A DNA stretch of 64,000 bases from Trichostrongylus colubriformis (taxonomy: Eukaryota; Nematoda; Chromadorea; Rhabditida; Trichostrongylidae). Position 1 is the stretch's first letter; every line of letters begins with the position of its first letter. Position numbers and translations under genes: made by a program. Location: contig OZ022257.1 of assembly GCA_963978905.1 (NCBI GenBank), positions 30,271,274-30,335,273 on the forward strand, written 5' to 3'. The notes beneath the pieces are model-generated. The model saw only the letters and a program-made list of their open reading frames with translations. It searched no databases and was not told where the DNA came from. This document shows positions 33,054 through 45,500 of the stretch, piece by piece.

Positions 33054-34185
33054 GCTCAACTAACCAATCTAAGAATGCAGCTAGAAACGCGCTGCATTGT
33101 TAAATTTCTAGTAAGGGCAGGAAACGGGAAAGTAAAATCGGCGATTCCGAAACTGAAGTTACGAAAGGTTAAAAAGGAGTATATCAGAAAAGGGAATAAT
33201 CGTAGGTGAAAGGGAAGTGCAAAATGTCCACGGTTTGGCAAACATGGCAGAAAAACTCGAAAGAATCGAAAAAGCTGTTCAAAGTCGCGTCTGGTAAACG
33301 GGACCACGCACGATCTTTCGTTACCACGAGTCCTTCGAATGTCAAGACCAGGTTCAACCCACTGGCGGGTCAAAAAAGGGATTACACAGAATGCACAACT
33401 AGACTGTGTTATTAGATTCCTTCAGGAACTAACATCAGGATTTCATGATGAAATGGAAGACACGCTCAACTTTCTGCGAAGCAGGCATGGGCGCCAAACA
33501 GTGAAATTGATAGCTAGCGGTACTGAACAAACTAAAAACTAGTGATTACATGAGAGGATCTGGGTGGCCATACGCACTGACAGAAGACAACACTGTAGGA
33601 AACGAGATGTTTTCCACATACCTATTCGGCTAAGGTTATAGGTTCACGATCATTGGGATTTTTGATGTATCGGCGCATCCGCGCATCCGCGATTTGTGAT
33701 TTTCGGCGATACCAGGTACCACCACGGCAGTTTACTTGCGCTGTGGCAAGCAGCCAAAATCGCAGATACGCCGATCAGCCAGTTCTCTCAAATCCCTTAT
33801 TTCCCCAGGCAAGGCTTAGGCCGCGTTCATACCAAAATGAGTGGGGTTTTTGGCAGATCGGCGTCAAGTGAAAAATACGCATCGATCGGAAAATGAGTGC
33901 ACCGGCGCTTCCGCGATTTAAGAGATTCGGCGTATTCCCCAAGCAGATATACGTATCGATCGAGAAAATAAGCGCATCGGCGCACCCACGATTTTAGTGT
34001 CGGCGAATAGTAGCACTCGCGAATTTGACTATTTCCCATAATGCTAATAATTGACGTGGTGGAACGTGGGATTGTTCGCTAAAAATCCCAGATCGCGATG
34101 CGCCGATCCGCCAGAGATCACTACTATATATAATCGGCTCAGTATGCCTGTCTGTGTGTCCGTCTGTCCAAAAATTCGGTTTTAT

Positions 34186-34705
34186 ATGAAAAACGACTTG
34201 TGGAGATGGGGACATGTGGGATGGGTAGGGCATGGGACAAGTCAAGACCATACATGGACCAATTTAAGCTCAGCCCACGGTGGGCAGAGCGCGCACTGAA
34301 ATGTTCCGTTTTTAGACAGAAAATCGTTAATTGGGTTCCAACGTGCCCCGAACATGGGGAGAAGATGGATTCAGGTCAGCGATAAGTTCAAACATAGGGA
34401 GAAGAAGGATTCAGGTCAGCGATAAGTTTCTGAAATCACGAAAGAATCCTAGGCACAGTGGGCGAAGCTTGGACATTGCATGAAAAACGACCTGTGAAGA
34501 TGGGGACAAGTGTGGGATTGGTTGGGCATGGGACATGAAGTAAAGCCCATACACGGACCAAGTCCAGCTCCGACCACGGTGGGCGGGAGGACGCACTGAA
34601 ATTTTCCGTTTTTAGACCGAAAATTGTTAACTGGGTTCCAATTGCCCCAAACGTGGGAGGAAGATGGATTTGGGGCGGCAATTAGTTTCTGACGAAAGAA
34701 CCTAC
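34186..34705 (+). repeat. Tandem repeat with a period of about 294 bp
   Basis: Units start at 34186 and 34480, both with ATGAAAAACGAC(T/C)TGTG, then GATGGGGACA, GGGCATGGGACA, CACGGTGGGC, CACTGAAAT, CCGTTTTTAGAC and GAAGATGGATT. Unit 1 also contains an internal duplication of about 43 bp near 34350-34430 (AAGGATTCAGGTCAGCGATA). Confidence 0.65.
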
Positions 34706-34799
34706 TATGTATAACCAGTTGGCTGGCACACACTACTGCGCACGAGTCATGGCGATGTTGTGCAAAATAGGTTTGACCGACATGACCACCGTTGTGTAA

Positions 34800-35215
34800 A
34801 GAATTGAGTGGAAATTTTCTTCCCTCTGCTTTAAAGACACCGTTAGGGCAATTTTGGCAAATTGGGGGATTACGAAAGTAGAGGTGCTCAGTAATATAAC
34901 AGTAGAAAAAGAACGACATAAAACGGCGGGAAAACCGAGAAATAGGAACCCGAAAATCCCCCTTCTCTCTCTCGTCCTCTGCGTTTCTAGCCGGAGTGGA
35001 CTGAAGACAGGCCTGAGTCTCAACCAGCCGGCCGCGATTATTGTCCCGCCCCTCCACGTCGACTTCCCCGGACGCATAACGGCATAACGGCGTGACGAGT
35101 TGCGGGGCCGCCATAAGACCCCAAGTCGCGTTTTTTTAATGCGATTTTCACCACATGTGACCCCTTCTGAAGTAGAAGGTTCGTTTCAGAAAACATGTAC
35201 TTCCACATCTCAGTT
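34800..35215. repeat. Dispersed GC-rich repeat family, copy 2
   Basis: The fullest of four related copies. Ordered blocks are GAGGTGCTCAGTAATATAAC, AGTAGAAAAAGAACGA, CCCCCTTCTC..CCTCTGCGTTTC, a GC-rich middle, ATAAGACCCCAAGTCGCG, CACATGTGACCCCTTCTGAA, and CAGAAAACATGT. Other copies are at 12440-12830, 37740-38050 and 44763-45050. No protein, A/B-box or inverted ends were recognised. Confidence 0.5.
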
Positions 35216-36510
35216 TTCCCTTACCCCTAATGGTGCCTTTAAGCTGAGCTTTCAAATGGCAAAAAAGCAGGAGAGGTGACGTGTTAAAAAAGCATTTCGG
35301 TAGTATGGATAAGTTGCTCTTCATCGAAGCCATTTTGCACGTCATCGACATGAATCGCGCACAGTAGTGTGCGCCAGCCAACTGGTCTCATTCCATTGAG
35401 TATGAACGCGGCTTGGGTGAAAATATGAGCCTGCGTACACAAACCGATGATATTGTAGAATGGTATCGGACGAGGGAAGACATTGCGACAATGAGTGTCC
35501 CCCTCAACTACATGAGCACCCGCTTATTTTTACCTTACAAGTGCCGCATACCCTATCTCGCACCCATCCTATACAACCCCTTGCCACCACAGAAGTCCGT
35601 ATGTAAAGTTCTAGAACCAGAGAAAGGTTAATGTGGACCGAGGGGGGGGGGGGGGGGAGACGCGATTTCACGCTCCTTGACTGAGTGATAGCAAATCGCA
35701 CACCGTTGCTCACGAACACGTAAAGACGTGACAAACCCTGCCAGGATGATGTGAGTTTCAGCCAGAGCTTGGGGAAGGGAGAGTCGCTCCGGTGAGTTGA
35801 CCACTTTTCACAAGGAAAGCCTCTTGCACATGGAACTTGTTCCACCCACGTCGAAGCTCCTCCCGCTTCCCTAGGCTTAGGCTTGCACCTATCTTCCCAT
35901 CCTACACGAAAGATCTGCCAACAACATGAAGGAACGAAGTAGTGGAAGAGTCTTCGCACGTTTTTACGTTACGCGAGCTTGCGACATGAACGTGAAGTCA
36001 TATCCCCCCCTTCCCGACCCACATTGACCTTAGAAATCAGTGCTGCACCTCTATTACTGTGGGCAGAATTAAAATGTTCTACAGTTACTTACCAAGAACT
36101 TTTGAAAAACATGAAAACATTTGTTCAGATGTCAATCAGATAGATTACTCGACTCCATAAGACGTAAATTGGTTGCGTAACAATCGAACATGATACCCAT
36201 AAATTCAGTCTAAAGCAACCTTGAACAAAAGAATGAGAAGGGTTAATTAACGAAATACTGAGCACCAGGGGCAGACCACCTTCACATTCACTGTCTGCTA
36301 GAGAGTCGTCACAGTTGGCAAAATGCCAACTATGACTCTGACCATATTCTGTCTAGGACCCCTAATAGCGCCAGCTTCATTGCCCTTTAGATGAAGTGTT
36401 CCCCGGAAATTTCTTTTTGGCTCTAGTTACTTTCTTCCCCTACATGGTTTGCCTCGTGAAAGTGTGAATTACAAAAATCGGGGGTGCCATCCACTATTGA
36501 CTGTTACAGG

Positions 36511-39500
36511 ATGAGGCGGAAGGAGAAGAAATTATCGGTGAAGGGGAGTGCAGTGCCTGCTTTGAGAGAAACTGTCGTCGCGAACAAGGACGCCACAGAA
36601 GATCATAATGGAGATGACGAAAAAGCACCTCTTCAGGTTAAGATTTACCTCTTGCATTGGATGTTCTTTCATGAATCGTATAGTGTGCACCTGGGCTCCA
36701 CTGTGGCCTTTAAAAAAGCCTGCCGTATGAGGGCAGATTATGAAGTCCGAGGGTGAAGCAACATCAGCCTACTGGAATCATTACGGAAGAGGAAGAGGAA
36801 GGGAAGTGAAGAGATGTTCATCCACCGCGAAGTCTCCCCTCCCGCACCCACCATTAGATCTTATGTAAAATGTACATTCTCTAGTTCACAATCATTTCTT
36901 CGTCCAGCTCATGGTGTAGAATGTGGACTCAAGTGTCTTTTGCACGATTCAGCTGTGTCTCATTTTTCCCAGCTAATCTTTTGTGGTCCATTTCGCAGGC
37001 TGTCAATTTTATTTCATAGGAAATGTTTAAGTAATAAGTGACAATTAGTCAAAGAGGAAAGTGGGGCGTCTCTACGTTTTAAGACCAGTTTCTTCTCTCA
37101 AGTTCTGCTGTTGCTGGTCCGCTAAACCAGGAGGGAATTGATCCTTCGAGCTCACCATGGCGGATGTAGTCGAAATCTCCTGTTTTCAGTATCAGTTTTA
37201 CAGGTTGTTTGTTGTTTTGGGGCATTCTGTGATTTTTCTTACGCCTTCTCGTTTCAGTTCATGAGCATATTTGTTACTTATCTTTCCAGAGCTTCGAGAA
37301 TCATGAGGAAGTAAAATCACTGCCCCGTACAAAGTTCCTCAAAAAAACGTCACGCACCGCTTCGGAGGAACCGCCGTTCAGGAACGAAAAGCATGGCTCT
37401 GCTGTATTAAGGGAAGAATGTGAAGCTGTTGCTGTTCGTGTTTCGAAAATGGGAAAAAAGCAAAAGCTGAAGAAGAAAAAGCAGAAGCTGATGGAAATGA
37501 AGCCGGTTCAATCGACTACTCTCACCCATCCACTGCAGAATGCTGGCGATTTGAAAAGCGATGTGGATGCTGAAGCTGGAAGGCACAACGATGTGGGTTA
37601 CATTTATTGATCTGCTTTTCGTTAATCGCCTTTTTATTATCCTTTTTATTTTAATTTATGATTTTCACTCCTTATTGTTCCTAGGATAATAATAATCAAT
37701 AATTGTGGAATGTGAAAGTCGAAGTGGTCAGCGGTGTAGCAGTATAGAGAGAACGGAATGAAGTGGTCAAAACACGAGAAAGAGGAGCCTGAAAACCTTC
37801 CCTTTCGCCTCCTATTTCTGGCCGATGGAGGTGTATGTAGACGAGCTAGGGGCTATGTCAGCCAGCCGCGAATACGGCCGAGCTGTTTAAGTAACTCGCC
37901 TAAAGGGTGCGAGGCAGCGTTGCTGCTAGAGCTGGGGCGTCGCTATAAAGACCCCAAGCCGCGCTGCCAATGAGAGTTCTGCCCCAAATTATCTCTTCTG
38001 GACTGGGATATTCGTTCAAAGAGAATATCTCTTACCGGTTCTCATTTTCGTCTTCCCTCTAACGGTTCGTTTAACCTAAGACAGATAGCTGTATCTTTTA
38101 TATCGCATCGGCATCTCATTCTTGGAAGACTTCGGAGAGTCTGTCTCTTCGCAATCTTCTTCAGGTCCTTATCATACTGCTTTTTATGTAGTAGTAATTC
38201 TCAATGATGTCAATTGTTCAGACCGACATGAGCACAAATCCTATGAAGTTGGAATCTTTGGGTCTCCGCACAAGAAAGAGGAAGCGCCGTGAACGGAAGC
38301 TTGAAGCTAGTTCAGAACTATCGCTTATATCGGGTCCTTCTCCACCTGAGACTAATGTGCAACAGTCGTCTGATGCTGTCATCCCAGTGAAAAAGAAGAA
38401 ACGAAAGAAGCTAGGGAGAGAAAAGACTGCTGCAATTGCTGAAAGTCATGACGACCTCGAGAACAGAGTTGAGGTCGCTCTTGCTGTAGAGAAAACGGAG
38501 ACCTCAAATGCGTCCACGAATGGAGACGACTCGGCAAAAGGTAGGATGTTTTTTTCACTACCGCAGCAGACGCAATTTCACTGTAATCGTGCATCTTAGA
38601 CTCCCTAAATGCTTTTCAAGATTCAACAATTGTTAAACAGTATTATTGAATAGTCTACTCTGTGGAATCATAACACTTTAAATGTTGATAAAGGAAGCCA
38701 CAATTTCAATAGAGATACTTTTTCTGTTCCACCACAACGCCTACAATATTTTCACATAAATTAGAAAAGATAGCGGAACGGAAGACAGAAGGGGAACTGC
38801 CTGTTTAGACCCTAAGTGGGTGCGGGAGCGCGCTCGGGTCATCTACCGAGGAGCTCCAGTTCTAGGCTTGGATGAACTTTGCGGCCCTGTTCCACAATCG
38901 TTTCTTGGCATTGTCCGTACTTCAAAATTGAGATGCATTAGCACAATGTGCATTATCTCTGGTATCCTCAGATCATATTTTCATGTATGGCCTCTCATCC
39001 TTCTGGAGCGGTCATTTTCGGAATATTTTTCAAATTTTAGTGTTAAATGACAAGCCTGTTGCTGCTGCGGACAAATATAAGGAGATCCTTGGAAAGCTTG
39101 CAGACGTTCTAGATGCTCAAGAGGTACAGTCTTCTTTTTTATGAAAGTTCTTTTTAAACTGAGGATTGTTTTTGAAGCAGTCGCGAAATTTACGGTTTTT
39201 ATCTGGTGGTTGAAATCAACTTCCGTATGAAATCCTCGAGAGTACCTCCGATTACATGTGCATATGTTGAAGCATATTTAGGCGCGAAAAATTATTAACG
39301 AGGAAGTAGCTAGTGGAATGTTTGACCAGGCTGAATTTATGACGATCATGCAGAGGTACCGTCAACAGAAACGTAAGAAGGTTAGGTATTATCAGCTTTT
39401 CATCTTTTCATTTCCGTCTTTTCTTGAGGTTTCGATCTTCTTCGGAAAGGTTCGGAATTTCTAGGTCCAAGCTATGCAAAGGGATAAGGTTGTGGAGATG

Positions 39501-42500
39501 GAAGGAACGCTTGACGACGTGAAGGTATGCATTTTTCTCTTCTCACCATTTCGCTGGGCTCTTTCTTTATCGACCATTACAATGTTGTTAAAGGGCATCC
39601 ATACACCATGCAGTCTTATTTTATATTGGATTGAGGAATAAGTCCCGCCGCTTTTTTTCTCTGTGTTTCGCAACGTTCTTCTCATCTTTCCATGAAGCTC
39701 ATATAAGACTGATGGAGATTTTCCTGCTCTACAAAACGGTGCTACTTGTTTTGCAATTTGTTTGATTGCTCAATATTGGGAATCGGGGTTGAGGTTGGGA
39801 ACGAAGTAGTCTGAAGGTAAGAATTCGCACTCTCGATTCCCTTTTTCGTCTGTCATCGAGGTCAAAAAATGTACGCGTATATTTTTTGATGGAGTTTTCA
39901 GCTCTGCAAACCAGTACCATTTGTCTTTGGTCGCTTGATCGACTTTTGTTTTCAAGGTTTAGAAATGGAGTGATTTGTTAGCAAAAATTTCGACTTCTGG
40001 TGCATCGAGGTCCAAAAAGCTGACCCCACGTCAGATGAAATCAAATGGGGATACAAAGGCATCATTGATCAATCTACCGTTATAATGAGGGGTTTCCTTG
40101 TCCAACAAAACTGTTTGGTAAAGTCTCGATTTTTGCGAAGGAAAAGGACGGGTGGGTTTTCACTTGGTACCCCTTCTTTAGTATTCAGAAATATTAAACT
40201 TTGGAAGAATTCAAATGATGAGTGAATTCAAATGATGAGTGGCTTCACTCATAGAGCAGAAAAGGCTTCATCGAATGCATGTGTGTATAAACGTAGCAAA
40301 CAATTGTGCAATTTTAATAATAAGCAGTATCATTTGGAAGCGGTAAAGAGCTCTGTCGAGCATGTGCGCGCACATTTTGTGACATCGATGGTAGACTAAG
40401 AAGAAGAGATGTCGAGAGTGCGGATTTTTACCTTCAGATCAATGACTTTCTGACCCTCATGAATGTAACGCAGTCAAAGAAATCGAAGAAATAAGTAGCA
40501 GCGTTGTGAAGAGCAGAAGAAGCTCTATCGAACACATATATAAGCTCTGTCAAAAACTGGAGAGAACGTTGTGAAAGACAAAGATAAAAAAGCGGCGGGA
40601 TTTTGTCCTTCAACCCGATATGATTAGACAATTTTTTGGATGATTAGACAATTTTTTGGATAACTCTTGGATGAATACATAGGTGGTCGTATCTTTGGAC
40701 ACTGGTTGCTCGGGTGTATTTTCTAAATATGAATTTCTTCAAACTCCTTCAACTATCTTAGCTATTCGTTTGTTTCATTTCTGCATTCGTTAGGGGAATA
40801 GACAGCTTACCATGTCGAGCTCCTAACTGAGCTAGACAGTTGCAGAGTTTGTGAATTAAAAATTTCTTTCCAAGTGGAACTTGCCACTAAGTTCGTGAAG
40901 ATACTCAAGGTGGTGCACTAATTGTAAATTGTAATGAGCTTATGTTACGTTTCAGCGTGTTGTGAGCGAACTGGTTCGTAAAAATAAACTAAAGCCATGG
41001 GAAGCTGGTGACATTATCAAACGTTGGAAAAATCGCGAGAGGCGTAGGATCGGTCGTCAAGTCTCTAAGCAGACGTATGTCAGTTTTTTCGTATTCAGAT
41101 CTTTTTCCTGTCTTCATTAGTTGAAGTGGCTCTAAATTTCTGAGCAATCTCTACGGGTGGAATCTGAAGACTGACTAGGGTTCATGTCTAGAGACTGACT
41201 AGGGGTTGTCTTTTGAACTCTTGCAACATCTTTCATCTGTCGTGTTTAATTGCAGATAGTATATTCCGTTCTTGAAAAGCCGTATGGGAAGACAAGGGAG
41301 CGTTGCAGGTCTCATAAGCAGTTTTCACGTAATGAGTAGTTCACCTAGCACATGCACTACAATGTTTATTGTTTATGGTTTTATCCTTGCTTGTAACCGC
41401 AAACACATGTCTTTTGGCTTTTTAGAATGATATACTTCTTTCAATCGGGTAGTAGGACCGAGCCGAAATTTGACTAGAATTTCTACTAGTGGGGCTTGCA
41501 TGTCTTTGGACTTCGTAGGACGACTGCTGCTTGCACCATTTTAGTTCATACTGCATGTCTTCGTAGGACGACTGCTGCTTGCACCATTTTAGTTCATACT
41601 GAATTGCCTCGCAGGTTGCTCTCGAATATGTATGTCCTCAATAAGGTTGTTGATATACTCAGCCGAGGATGCTGTTGAAATGCAACGCAACGGTTTCTTT
41701 TCGCATCGCATATATTTCGTTCATTTCTTTTGGTATGTCTCTTTTGTACTTGGTATAACTGCCTTACCCAATAGTAGGACTGATAAATAAGTCTCAGAAG
41801 CTTTTTTGCTTTTATCCAGATTTCTCCTTTTACATCGCGTAGCTGAAACCAGCATAATGTTCTCACAGCGAATATCTCCTCAATAAGGGTGTTGATCAAT
41901 CAGCTGAGGTTTTTTCGCAATAACCGAGTACTGAAGAACTGCAAGATTGGAATCCTTACATTGAAGGCACTTTCCGCGATAAACGCATCCCTGGCAACGC
42001 TAAGCCCGCGGAAGCAACTGTGACCCCGCCTGTCAACTGCGACCCCACCCGGCATTGGACGAAGCTTTTTCCAACGTGGCATTTACGTGGGCCTGTGAAT
42101 CTGCGATAAGATAAGATAAAGAACAAATTCTAGTAGTTCATGAAACGTCACATGGGAAAACAAGTAGTATCTCAAGGTTCCTCATGATACCATCCAACGG
42201 GAACTGATTCGAAGGCTCGTTTTCACGCGGTAACCTCGTACAAGGGTAGATGTCAGGAGGCCTTATTTTTGCCATTCGGTTTCCTTAGCACTTCTACTAC
42301 CATATTTGAGCGCTTTCACCCATTCAAGGTAAACGCGGAAAGTGCCTTCAGTACTGACCGTGTTTTTGAAATTCAAGTTTAGGTTGTCATATACCATGTC
42401 CATCTCTCTTTTCCCTCATGGCTTCTAGCTTCATGACGGAACCATTTAGGACCAGGGCGTGTTTCCATTGTCGTGAGCATGGACACGTATTGGCGGATTG

Positions 42501-45500
42501 CCCCAGTCGTGGTGATCAACAGCAGGCAATTGGCAATGTATCTAGCAGTCATGGCGATGGGATTTGTTTCAAATGTGGATCTACGGAGCACAATGTGCAC
42601 AGTTGCCCACGGAAGCACACAAAAGGTCATTTGTTCTTATCAATGCTCTCTTTCGTAAAAAGGTGTTTTGTAACATTCTACCGCTAAAATATATCAACAG
42701 CACTGATTTTAAATTTATTACTGCTGTAGCAAGATCCTGATGTTGAGGCGGGCGCAAAAGGGCTGGTGTTGGTGACGAGTTCAGCTGTTGACACCGCGAT
42801 TTATTCGGTGCTCTAATGTTTGACCTTTCTATGACCTGCAGTTTCATCACATTTTTCGTCCTTTTTGGTTACCACTTAAACTCGACAACAGGTATTTTTA
42901 GAAAAGTGATGACTCATTGAGGACGTCGTTCTGATCGTTGATTTTGGGGCATGAACTGGTGATAGTATTAGTCGTGGTTAGGGAGTGGGACTTTTGTACA
43001 GAATACTCGTTACACCTTTACGTCGCACCTCTCACGCACATATCTAGCACCTTGGCTTGCTGGGTGACCTCACCTCATTGCTGTGCCTGTTGACCTCTTC
43101 TCGTCAATGACTATTTCTTCGAAAGACACACAGCAATTTTGTCATTATTCAGTTATCATCGGCCCTAAAAAATTTTGCAGAAAGTGAAACTGTAGAGGTC
43201 ATTGGAGGCATTGATCACGAAGATTACCTGCATTTCTAACGTTGGCGCGATACGCAGCAAATCGGCACAACAAATTTTCTCACCAACTCGAAACGAATAG
43301 CATATTGGTGACCAACATATCGGATGCTCCCGATAAGAAAGTTTTTTTATTATTCTGTGAGAAACATTTGCGAGAAATTCTTTTTGTGCGTTTGCTGCCT
43401 ATCGCACCAACATGGCGCGATGTCGGAAATGGAGGTCTTATTCGTGATGAGGACTTCGGATGTCCCCTACATGCGAAGTTCCAGCAAAATTTCTCGCCAC
43501 TCATCTCACAGTTTCCGACGTAGCGACAACTGAATAGTACATAAGTTTATAAGTGTAAGGTGTTAGAAAATGACGCCATTCAAAATAACAATGCAAAACA
43601 ATTTCAAATTCAGATCCTCTTGCTTAGATTCCACAGTTAAATTAAAGATCTCTTACGTTTTCTCACTATCCAGCCAGCGTCAACCGTCCGTCAAGGAAAT
43701 CTGGACAGGGGAGGTCGTAATTGGTCCGGGGGGGGGTGCTTATTGTTGAGGTTGGCAGTGATCAGCAGAATTTATTAGGCTGAGGATCCAAAGTGTAAAG
43801 AGAGGATGTGATACAACTGACTCACTGGGTAAAAATCCAAAATTGGTATTCAATTTGGTCCTCGCTTGAAAACTCTAAGGAACAGAAAGCAGCACCCCAC
43901 AAATAGGTGGCAAAGTAAGGCACAAGTTCTTCAAAGTAAGTCTAGGACGATATTGTAGAGAGGAGAGCGCATGGACAACGCAAAAGGTAGACAGAGTGAA
44001 AGGCTAGACTGACTCCTTGGTCCTCTTGGATTGTGGACTGAGAACAAGGTGTCAAGCTTCTGCAATCAAACGCTAACATCTTATGTTATGGTGTGAGGTC
44101 GATACTTGATACCTTCTTCACAGTGCCTAATTCTATCCTTTTAACCTGATGGATCGTCCATCCTCGTGCATGGCGCGACCACAGCCAAGCCGTCCAACGC
44201 CAACAGCCTTTTCGTTGGTCCGCTGACACTCAAATCACGTACAGAGAGACTTCCAAAATTCACCGGTTAGCCGTGGAAAGCGGTATCTATCTAAGGGTAC
44301 GAGCGTGGATGAATATTCAGAAAACTATGGGATGAAAAGGAAAAAATAGCTGATATGGGCTTCTTTCATATCTCAATACGACAACAGGATCGTAAACTGG
44401 TATTTGCGAGCCACTATACGGACCAGATATGAGTCTGTATTACCAACAGTGCGCATGAAGTCCTCATGCGTGGCGCATCCCGCAGCGAAGCAGGCTAACG
44501 CCAGTCGCCATCTCATTAGATCTTGGAGAGATCTGCAAAGAGTGATGACTTATAGAACGGACATTTGAGGGTGGACAAAGCCTTTTCAGCTTTGTGCTAC
44601 TGCGCCTATTCCAAAATCATTTGATGTCGTACACTTGCAGGGGTCGTTAAACAGAATTCCTAAGGGGTTTTTTGTCTCTTTCGCCATTTTGTGTGAACAC
44701 ATGGTAAACCTTCTGTGATTCTCATCGGAAAGTGGGCAGAACCATTCAATAGTCGTGACTCGCTGTACAAGTAGTTAATATACAGTGTTCCCAAAAAGAA
44801 TGTTGCAGTAGTAGAATAATACCTATAGGTGAGAGCTTTTAAAGGTAAAAATGAAAAGAAAACAAATAAAAGATAGAGATCGGAGACCAGGGAGGGTGGT
44901 AACCCCATGCCGCGCTTTCTTAATGAGATCTCTTCGCCACACATAACCTCTTCAGAAGTGGAAGCTTTGCTTCCAGAGAACATGTGTTCCCGGTCCTAAC
45001 TTTCTCCTTACCCTCCACGGTGCATAAGCGCAGTGGCAATTGAATGGTTTCGGGCACCAGTCATTGTTTTTATCCTCCTCTACCAGTTGGGTACTTATCC
45101 CCGACCGTAGTAGGAATTACTCGGCGTAGGAGAACATGAGGCCTAATATTCACCGCCGAGATCACTCATTTACGAGATTCCTACCAAAAAAGTGTTCTAG
45201 CTTACCCTGAAGCTTCGACTTGAGTTCTAGATGGATCGATAGTGGTCGAATATTGATTGTTATTGTGAAAACCAAAATTGCATAATGCATTGCTTGTGGT
45301 GCCTCATTGGACGGGCACTTTGTCGTCAGCACGGTATCATCTATGCTCGCAACGGCCACTGTAGCTCACTGGTAGCGTCCCGGCCCTGTGGGTGGGGGAT
45401 CGGGAGTCGGGTCTTCTTGCATTCTGTGTTTCATTGTCAGTAAGTGTCTTTTACTTCTAAACTTTGAACCGATGAAGCCATATCAGTATACGCATCGATT

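Larger units (their letters stand above)
33054..36510. other. Divergent intergenic region with tandem repeats
   Basis: This lies between the partial minus-strand locus and ZCCHC9. It holds degenerate direct and inverted repeats at about 33640-34130 (units containing ATCGGCGCATCCGCG and CGATCG), a tandem pair at about 34186-34705, a dispersed repeat at 34800-35215 and a poly-G run at 35642-35658. No coding exon could be supported. Confidence 0.5.

Noticed and set aside
35504..35959. 151-residue minus-strand frame
   Set aside because: Runs through a poly-G tract (read as Pro on this strand) and repeat-like DNA; no homologous domain or splice logic.
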